The notes under the pieces were generated by a model. The model was not told the origin of the DNA, ran no database searches, and was given only the letters and a program-made list of their open reading frames with translations. The position numbers and the translations under genes were made by a program. Source: Polytrichum commune (Eukaryota; Streptophyta; Polytrichopsida; Polytrichales; Polytrichaceae). Taken from it: a stretch of 64,000 nt of DNA. The stretch spans positions 67,905,554-67,969,553 of the forward strand of contig OX485803.1 in assembly GCA_950295325.1 (NCBI GenBank), read 5' to 3'. Positions 56,385 to 64,000 of the stretch are shown here, piece by piece (within the stretch, counting starts at the first letter, position 1; every line of letters begins with the position of its first letter).

Positions 56385-57711
56385 CTTCACTAGCTTAGCA
56401 CCCACATTTGAGTGGTCTATAGCAAGGTTGGGTGTCAAGAACGGACTCCAAAAAGACATGTACAATAATGAGATTAGGAAGACTGAGTGCTCAAATCATA
56501 CCAGTCATTTTTAAATCGAACAGTTAGCACAATTGGGAAGCCTTTGTGAGGGCTTACAGAGAAAGAGAATCCTCATGGTGACCTCTACAAGTCTTGCACC
56601 TCAAATTTGGTTCAAAGTCTTGAAATGAGAATCTGTGTGATTAAGAATTGCTAATCGGATGAGCCAATTCCCGAGGTGATCTAACGGTCGGAGTGAAATG
56701 TATGACATGGAGTTGGAAGCGTCCTTAGGTTGTTTGCTGAAGGATGTTGAGTTGCATCGGCAACTCAGGTGTGTGGACCTTATGAGGTCATTTGCCTTAA
56801 TTGGACACTAATATAGTAGAGTGGTGCATGGCAAGGATTTTAATTAAGAATAGATATCAAACAATTATGTGTTATGATGAGATCAGACTATATGCACAAA
56901 ACATATTAACCAATATTGGACACAATTGGGAGGGCCTAGTATACATAATCATTTAGAGAGAGAGAGAGAGAGAGATCACTTGCATGGACTCTCATAACTT
57001 TTGCATCTCTCCTCCGATTCCAAAACTTGAAATGACAGTTATTTGTGATTCGCAATTTCTAACCACATTAGACAATTTCCAAGCCAATCCAACAATCAAA
57101 AATGTTGTGAAACTATAAGTACCCACAATGAAGCCACATATGGTAGACGTGCCTATATCCAACATAGCAATTAATTTGGAAACATGTATTTGAATGGCAT
57201 GTGGTTAGATGCGGATTTAAGACTCGACACACAAAAAAGACAAATGTTAAATGAAGAGTGGACTACATGCTTAAAATATGCTAAACATGCAAAGCTCAAT
57301 AGTCAACATAATTGGGGAGGAGGACCTATATGACCATCTAGTGAGCACGAGAAGCATTGACTTCGATAATTAAGAAGATATTCATATGATCTCCAAAAAT
57401 CATGAGACAGACAACTACTGGCATGATATGGATTTGCTAATCATCTTGCGCGAATTGCGTGTTTCGTATCTCAGAAGAAGTGAGTTCAGAGAGAAAGAAA
57501 GCACCTGAATAACACGACCTATATGACCATCTAGTGAGCACAAGAAGCATTCACATTGATAATTAAGAAGATATTCATATGATCTCCAAAAACCATGAAG
57601 CGAACGGCTACAGCCACGCTGTGGATTTGCTAATCATCTTGGGCTAATACCGTGTTTCGTATATTTGAAAGAAGTGAGTTCAGAGAGAAAAGAAAGCACC
57701 TGAACAACACA
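56385..57711. repeat. Dispersed repeat family with a 193-bp tandem pair
   Basis: Related segments at about 56385-56760, 57180-57515 and 57516-57711 share words with 26700-27040. The last two form a direct tandem pair (57323-57515 and 57516-57711) beginning GACCTATATGACCATCTAGT and ending GAGAGAAAGAAAGCACCTGA. A GA microsatellite lies at about 56955-56975. There is no coding frame. The array lies in the upstream flank of the GDSL gene. Confidence 0.65.
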
Positions 57712-58092
57712 CGCGTCTGCCTTACATACCTTGCAACATAGACTAATCCTCCACTTCACAAAATACAGAAACCTGATGCCTGATGCACGATGACATCAAG
57801 ATTCTCCCCTCACTGCAATGTCAAGTGCCGCATCGGTATGAGTGCAATGTAGACTCCCACGATTGCCCATAACTTAAGGTAACTTGTTTCAAGTGGAGCT
57901 CGACCGACATGCGATGAAAAGGCAGCAGCATTGGAGATGGCATGATTCCATGCGCACAGTGCGTGTCCCTAGAATTGTGGTCTGTACAGGTCCACGAATA
58001 TAAGGTGATGAGCACAGACCACACACATACCTGAATTGGAGAGTCCGCCTGTTATGGGTGCTTTTGGGGCTTCAGCACAATATATACACTGA

Positions 58093-59273
58093 GGGCCACT
58101 TCACACACGAGCCGAGAGCCGTGACCATGAAATTGTGAGAGCCCAAAAGAAAGTGTCCAAAGGCCGTCCCAACACACCTCCAAAATCATGGAGTGTGGTC
58201 ACGGACCCTCAAGTGTAGTGTGAAGTCATGTGTAACCGGGCCCTCCACCAAATGCTATTACAATGAATTTCTATCCATGCGGGTCCTCACACATGATAAA
58301 ATAGAATAAATCAACGGTTGTGAGCGTTCGGAGTACCATATATAGTCTCCCGGTTTTGTGTTAGACCTACCTCCAAGAGGTGGTTTTTGAAATGGCCCAT
58401 GCCACACAAGAGCCAGAGGAAGTTTCACAACTTCCTCCAACATGGCACTTTGCTTTTGAAAAGTCTCCTTTTCCTTGTTTTTCTCCTTATATTGTGGAAT
58501 TCCAAGCACTAGTGCCTGGTAGTATTGAACTACATTTAATGTGCCATGTCACTCTACTTTATTGCCAAGTAGATCCCGAAGCAATATCCGAAGCAAAATC
58601 CAAAGCTAAAAAGTCATTGTTGCCACTCCCCATACTTCCTCTCATGTGGCAACCACTTTCTCATTTGAACCAATGCTATTCATCCAACTCACTGCTGTTC
58701 ATGCAAGTTTCCTCCCGTGTGGTTCCCACCTTAGGCCCAAACCACACGGGAGGAAACTTGCATGAACAGCAGTGAGTTGGATGAATAGCATTGGTTCAAA
58801 TGAGCAAGTGGTTGCCACATGAGAGGAAGTATGGGGAGTGGCAACAATGACTTTTTAGCTTTGGATTTTGCTTTGGATATTGCTTCGAGATCTACTTGGC
58901 AATAAAGTAGAGTGACATGACACAATAAATGTAGTTCAATACTACCATGCACTAGTGCTTGGAATTCCACAGTATAAGGAGAAAAACAAGGAAAATGAGA
59001 CTTTTCAAAAGCAAAGTGCCATGTTGGAGGAAGTTGTGAAACTTCCTCTGGCTCTCGTGTGGCATGGGCCTTAGTCCAAGTGACCGTGAAACATGATCCA
59101 TTTGATGCCATGTAGGAATCCATGTAGACTTTACATCCATCTTGCATTCGCATACTCCGTTGGTCCCTCAAGCGTAGTGTGAAGTGAACTTGGACCGGCT
59201 CCGCCTTTTCCACCAATGAGAGTGCTTGAAGTGTAATGGTCACGGGCTCCCAGTCTCGTGTGTGAAGTGGCCC
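58093..59273. mobile_element. Foldback element (1181 bp) with near-identical long arms
   Basis: The outer ends GGGCCACTTCACACACGAG are exact inverted copies and are flanked by TGA on both sides (58090-58092 and 59274-59276). Inside, two arms of about 330 bp (about 58397-58726 and 58740-59070) pair with only a few percent mismatch around a spacer of under 20 bp. Because of this, almost the same 100-residue open frame can be read on both strands. The end sequence resembles the 54364 MITE (GGGCCRCTTYACAC), so it is a Harbinger-type foldback. A transcript would form a long hairpin. Confidence 0.88.
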
Positions 59274-59299
59274 TGATATGTGCATGCTAATTAGGTTAC

Positions 59300-60870
59300 C
59301 CCATGCTAATTTATCGACATTCCACCCTATTCTGAGTATTTGTTGTCACAGTGACACAACATTGTTCTCCCTCTTTAGTATGACATGTTTGGGAAACACA
59401 AAAAAAGTTGTATTATCGAGGTGTCGTCTTCTCATGAATATGACAAATGGCGTAAAGTTGTCGTATTATTGAGGGAATACAAAAAACAAAAGTAATATGA
59501 GCTTAAAAATGTATACAACGAGTTTAAGCAATATAGATGGTATGAAATAATAATTCATGACTCCAAACAAATACAAATATTCTTAAGAACTCTTGAAATA
59601 GGAGTCCAAAGATCTCTAGTGTTGCCTACCCAAGTTAGCAACTGTCATCTTATCTATATTCCCTACTAACTTTTGAAAACTAATGATATCAGTAACAACA
59701 AAATATAATGAGTTTTCTAATGAGAAACTAGACAACAATGATGCATGACGTTTAGCATCAAAATACTGGTGATACTATATCACCTGTGTACAAGGCAACA
59801 TACTAAGCAAGAGGCCACTCTAACTTTAAATATGTCCATTCTACAATAGTAACCCTAATTATCATTAAGTTCCCAATGATAAGTGAAGTTCCCAAGTAGT
59901 TCCCAAGTGAAAATGGATGTATTCTAGATGTACATAACATAGATAGCATTAACTACCTCTTGAATATGACAAAACGGAGATTCTAAATGTCGCATTATCG
60001 AGTGTTGTAGTCGTATAAAAGAGGGAGTTTTGAACTAAAAAGTTTGGTCTCGCAAAAATGTGTTGTAATATCGAGGGTGTCGTATAAATGAGTGTCGTAT
60101 TAACGAGGTTAGACTCTACTGGAAATGTGTTTTTACTATGGTTGCCATTAGGTTAATGAATAGAGATGTAGGTTTTTGTGATATGATTTTGACCTGAAGT
60201 AATTTGCATGGGTAAAGAGGCAACGTATTCACAAAGGCAACTTAATTGAACAGGGTTTAGGGTTTAAGTTAATCTTCTAGGTTACTAGGTACATTATTTA
60301 AATTAGTATATTCTTCACACAACAAGTTGTTGTTGAAGAATTGTGGGCTCTTAGAACTTCTTGAATCACGTGTAGTGTGTTGAAAATGACAACAAGAAGA
60401 TATAAGTGTGTGCATTTTGCATAAGGGTATTCTATTTTGCTTTAACTGATTCAAAACTCAATGCCAAGACTCAAAACTACCATATGCTCATTTTCATTAG
60501 CTAAAGTCTGCTAAAGTTATCAATATGGAGGCATATAGCAGGGGGGCTCTGCAACTATGAGAACATTCAATGAAATGATTATTGGAAGATATTACAAAAT
60601 GAAACAAAGGATTGTAAGTTTTGTTTAAATTGCCACAATAGGTCTATATGTTGCATTCTTGCTCTTGTTTTGATATAATAAACCTAAATTATCAATTGTT
60701 CAAGTCAATTCTAATGTTCATGCTTTCACTCATCAAATCTTCTTATTAAGGTAGAGGGTGCTAAAACTCTGGGGCACTCCATGCCAAGGTCTCTAAAGTG
60801 TGGCTCTGAGGGGGTTTACTGCCTCTTATATTTTGCATATTATATGTGCGCTTAGGACCTATTTATTGGG
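59300..60870. other. No recognisable gene
   Basis: Only short frames occur. Words such as GTCGTATTATCGAGG, AATATGACA and CATTATCGAG recur near 59420-60120 (also near 37530-37570), suggesting remnants of a common repeat. A telobox-like GGGTTTAGGGTTTAAG is at about 60251. Confidence 0.4.
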
Positions 60871-60879
60871 GGGTTATTT

Positions 60880-61445
60880 ACCTTGCAGTAAAGATTATAA
60901 GGTATGGTATTTTTCAAAATAAAGATGAATGCTTGTATTTTAATACACCCTATCAATAATTATATTTTTTGGGGGAATCATTTTAAAATACCTTGTTTTA
61001 CTTATACTGCATTTTTTTCTTTATACCCCAAGTAACTAATTTTTCTGACTATCCCCCATTTTTTTCTTTTCTTGGAGCTCAATTGTTGTCCATTTTTTTC
61101 TTACACCCCATTTTTTTTTGGTTATGTAAGCGAGTGTTTTTTTTCATGAAGGACATTTCTCTTCTTACAACAGAACATTACCTCTTTTCATCCACTAGCA
61201 CAGATCCTACCCTAGACCCACTACCCCTAGTAATTGTTTCCATGTTATTTTACATGTACAGACTAGATAAAAGAGGCCATTATATGTGATGGTATTTTAC
61301 ATGTGATCATGTTTCATTATTTTTTAAAGCCCCCTATATTATATGTATGTTTTTTTTTTTGCAAAATTTATCTACAATGAATACATTAGACCCTATTTTT
61401 TTTATCACGTTATTTCTACGGTTTTCGCCAATAACCCTCCCAAGG
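60880..61445 (-). repeat. Dispersed repeat, copy 2 (inverted relative to 30110-30690)
   Basis: In reverse complement this block aligns from GGTTATTGGCGAAAACCGTA at its right end to the GCTATTTACCTTGCAG region at its left end with copy 1. The copies lie 30 kb apart in opposite orientation, with T-run expansions in this one. Confidence 0.75.
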
Positions 61446-62140
61446 TGTGGCTAAGTCCATGGCCAACTAGCCCCTAAACCATGAGATAGGATTTTGGCAC
61501 TCATTAGGCATAGACAACAATGGTTAACTTAATGGGAACTTCGGGTGAACTTGGGTAATCGTGTTTAAATTGCATGTAATCAAATTCACATTAATACGTG
61601 ACTGGCAATTAGGCTCCTACCATTGTACTAAACATAAACAATTGGTGGTATCTTATGGCTCTTTGAAGCATACTTCGATAAATTACCAACTAGTTAATGG
61701 AGTTGCACACAAACTTGGATATGGGCAACCAATATACGTTGCTAGCATTTTAAATTAGCGGGAGAGCATGCATATGCAGATGGTAATAGGTGCCATTGTG
61801 ATGGTGTATGGGGCACCTTTGAGCACTAAAATACTTTTTTGTAGTTGTTTAGCAGTCTTGAGGGTCCACTTGCTTTTCTCTTGTGCATAGAATGAGTGCC
61901 AATGATATTGGGATTGCAATCAAGCTCCTGAGAACCTGGAAGGGAATGAAATGGAATTCCTATGGATATGCTCCAAAGGAAAGGAAAAAAAGTCGTGACT
62001 TTCTTCTATCCGCTCCACATTTTTCTACGAAAATACGTCTTCAAAAAGGTTTGAGGCTTCAAGGATTTGGTCAGTCTATGATTCGAACGATTGGAAATTG
62101 GCATGATTTGGGCCCATGACATGGTTTGCTCTAGGATCTG

Positions 62141-62607
62141 ATGTTGAAGAGCAATGGACATGAAGAGCAAGAACCTGACATAAGAATTCAAGAGGTTCTA
62201 GGCAAGGTGATCCCCTCTACATAGGAGGGCCCATGATAATATTATGTTGTTGTTTTTTTTTTTTTTGGGCACAAATTGAGAAAATCAATTACAAAGGAAT
62301 TCAAAATACAACCAACCTGGGCGAGCCAGCGCAACCCGAGTGGAAATCAAGAAATGGTGCATGGTATTATGTTGTGATAGATGTAGATGACAAGAATGAT
62401 GCAAAGGAAGCAAGGAGGTTGGGGTGGATGGCCCAGAGAATGAGCAAGATGAAACCATTGAATCCATTGGCAAGGAGGAGTTTGAGCACTGATAGGGAAA
62501 TGAAGGCGAAGGATATGAGAATCAAATTGCAAGAAGGGCGACGTCCTCCCCTTCTTGCAAGCTTCTTTACATTGATTCCTCGTGGTCCACATTCGGCTTA
62601 CACCTAG
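62141..62607 (+). CDS. Candidate two-exon gene fragment, function unknown
   Basis: An open segment from ATG at about 62141 ends at GGCAAG|GTGATC. After a T-rich tract (TTTTTTTTTTTTGGGCACAAATTGAG), a 110-codon open frame runs to TAG at 62607. Residues such as P-E-W-K-S-R-N-G-A-W-Y-Y-V-V-I-D-V-D recall the start of SAWADEE or agenet-like chromatin readers (x-A-W-Y-D-V), but the resemblance is short. The rest is basic and low-complexity. It could be a gene relic; no full domain is present. Confidence 0.25.
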
Positions 62608-62769
62608 TGAGGGGTCCAAAGACTTTGTAAATTGTTTTTCAAAGAAATCAGACCATGGAAAAAGACCATCCTCCATGGTTCGACTTCATGGTCCATGGTG
62701 TAAACCGGCCCTCACCTTGGAAAAAGATGAATTCTCCACCACAACTTACCTAAAACAAGGTTAAGACTT

Positions 62770-64000
62770 GGACAAGCCCAAAAGGTCAAAATAGCCCCCT
62801 AAAGAAGATCTCTCCACAAATACTATTGGCCAATTGAGGGGAAAATGTACCCATGGATTTCAGTTTATCATAATTCTCTCATATTGAAAAACCTGACTGT
62901 GCTATTGCTTCCTACCCTACAGTCAACATGCAATTTTGGGAGCTTTGGCAGCATGCCACAAACATGCAAAGAAATTGTTATTAATGCGCATGACATCATC
63001 TTTGCCATGAAATAATCCATAATACAACACACATAACTCAATTGTCCACAATATTACTCAATTGATGAGTTGTGTTCAGCTGCCCTTACTTCTGATCAAT
63101 ATGAAGCATTGGGATTTTGGCATCTAAAGACTTTGTTCTTGAATCTACTGCGGGGCCCATGAACACAACTCATCAACTAAGTAATGTTATGTCAAATAAG
63201 TATTTCACTCATTCTTATGTGAAGTCTGCACGTCTTTCAACGGAGTCTCGGTCATTGTTCTTTGATAGAAATGCACGCATATCATGTAGAATCTACCATA
63301 GTCAACGTAAAGTATGTGTGGCCCTAGTAATTTGTGGGCATTTCCAATTCCCTATTCAATTTGACTATTGGATCAAATCGGGAATCTTCTCGTCTAGTTA
63401 GCAATTGTTTGCACCACTCAATTTGTTATTTCAAATTTCAGGTTGGGGTTGAGATGCGAAAGCTTTAGGTTGTCAAGTGAAGATTCTATTCCGCTCAATC
63501 ACACATTAGGCCCTCTCAATGTGTTAAAACCTGTTATGAAGTATGGCCACATAAGGGTCACAAACTTTAGTGACAATAATTATTTTAAAATCTTAAACAT
63601 AAGAATTTTTATAGTTGTTGACAACTTTATCATCAACCGTTTGACATTTAGAGAAATAATTTGTTTCTTCTTAAAATAGCGCTATCCTTCTAATGAGATT
63701 CACCAATTCAATTAATAAGTTGAAATGAGGACTATTCCAAATGGTCATCTATGTGAAGGAGTCCAACATGATACAAATCTATGCAATATTCAATACTTTG
63801 AACCACCATTTAAGCATATGGTTGTAATTTTTCTTTCTATCAATTGTATTATCCACAATTGAGACATAGATGTTGTGTTGTCCACAATTGGACATAGATG
63901 AGAATATGTATCTGACACATCAATTTGAGCCTTGGTTTTTATACACAAATACCTTGCTAACGTACTTCAATGAATATCTGCAATCAAAGTCATGAATTGG
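62770..64000. other. No recognisable gene
   Basis: Frames at 63117-63401 and 63443-63679 are open for 80-95 codons but show no domain, splice context or biased composition. The window ends in AT-rich non-coding DNA. Confidence 0.4.

Noticed and set aside
58380..59285. Two proteins of 131 and 184 codons on opposite strands
   Set aside because: They are mirror readings of the two foldback arms, so at most one ancestral frame; no domain recognised.

Overview
The window reads as nuclear DNA of a land plant. It has GT-AG introns, plant-type aldo-keto reductase and GDSL lipase genes, a eukaryotic tRNA-Ser without encoded CCA, teloboxes (AAACCCTAA), PIF/Harbinger transposons and many MITE-like inverted-repeat elements. 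The GDSL and DUF4336-like genes, the SWIM relic and the ParB/methylase-like gene suggest a seed-free plant (bryophyte, lycophyte or fern), but that is an impression, not a demonstration. Coding density is low.

Layout. 1-6 kb: AT-rich non-coding DNA, a palindromic minisatellite (3.0-3.6 kb) and a 19-bp-type tandem repeat (5.16-5.46 kb). 6.1-13.4 kb: a six-exon plus-strand gene (frame of about 1745 codons) with a ParB-like domain, an N4/N6 DNA-methylase-like end, a long acidic region and a C-terminal FCP1/HAD phosphatase domain. The frame is broken by an in-frame TGA and is followed by two more candidate exons. This interval is peppered with an 18-bp perfect palindrome (CACGGGTG-TT/AA-CACCCGTG) in introns, flanks and one coding exon, and I find it nowhere else in the window. 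14-24 kb: MITEs, a decayed SWIM zinc-finger gene and long stretches with nothing recognisable. 24.5-27.7 kb: an intact five-exon aldo-keto reductase (minus). 28.3 kb: tRNA-Ser(GCT), whose 3' end starts a four-copy tandem repeat. 29-38 kb: several inverted-repeat elements. 38.5-44.4 kb: a dead Harbinger transposon with convergent trihelix and transposase relics, split by a 2.5-kb nested element. 44.8-46.8 kb: candidate exons of an unrecognised minus-strand gene. 47.2-48.1 kb: an intact single-exon DUF4336/metallo-beta-lactamase-like gene (minus). 50.4-56.1 kb: a five-exon GDSL esterase/lipase (minus, 359 aa) hosting three MITEs in its introns. 56-64 kb: dispersed repeats, a 1.18-kb foldback element, a copy of the 30-kb repeat in opposite orientation and weak exon candidates near 62 kb.

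The genes do not form one pathway. The likely functional loci are the aldo-keto reductase, the DUF4336-like protein, the GDSL lipase and the tRNA. The most unusual locus is the ParB/methylase/FCP1 frame together with its private palindrome family. Exon limits were set by hand from splice consensus, reading phase and family resemblance; no alignment or transcript data were available.
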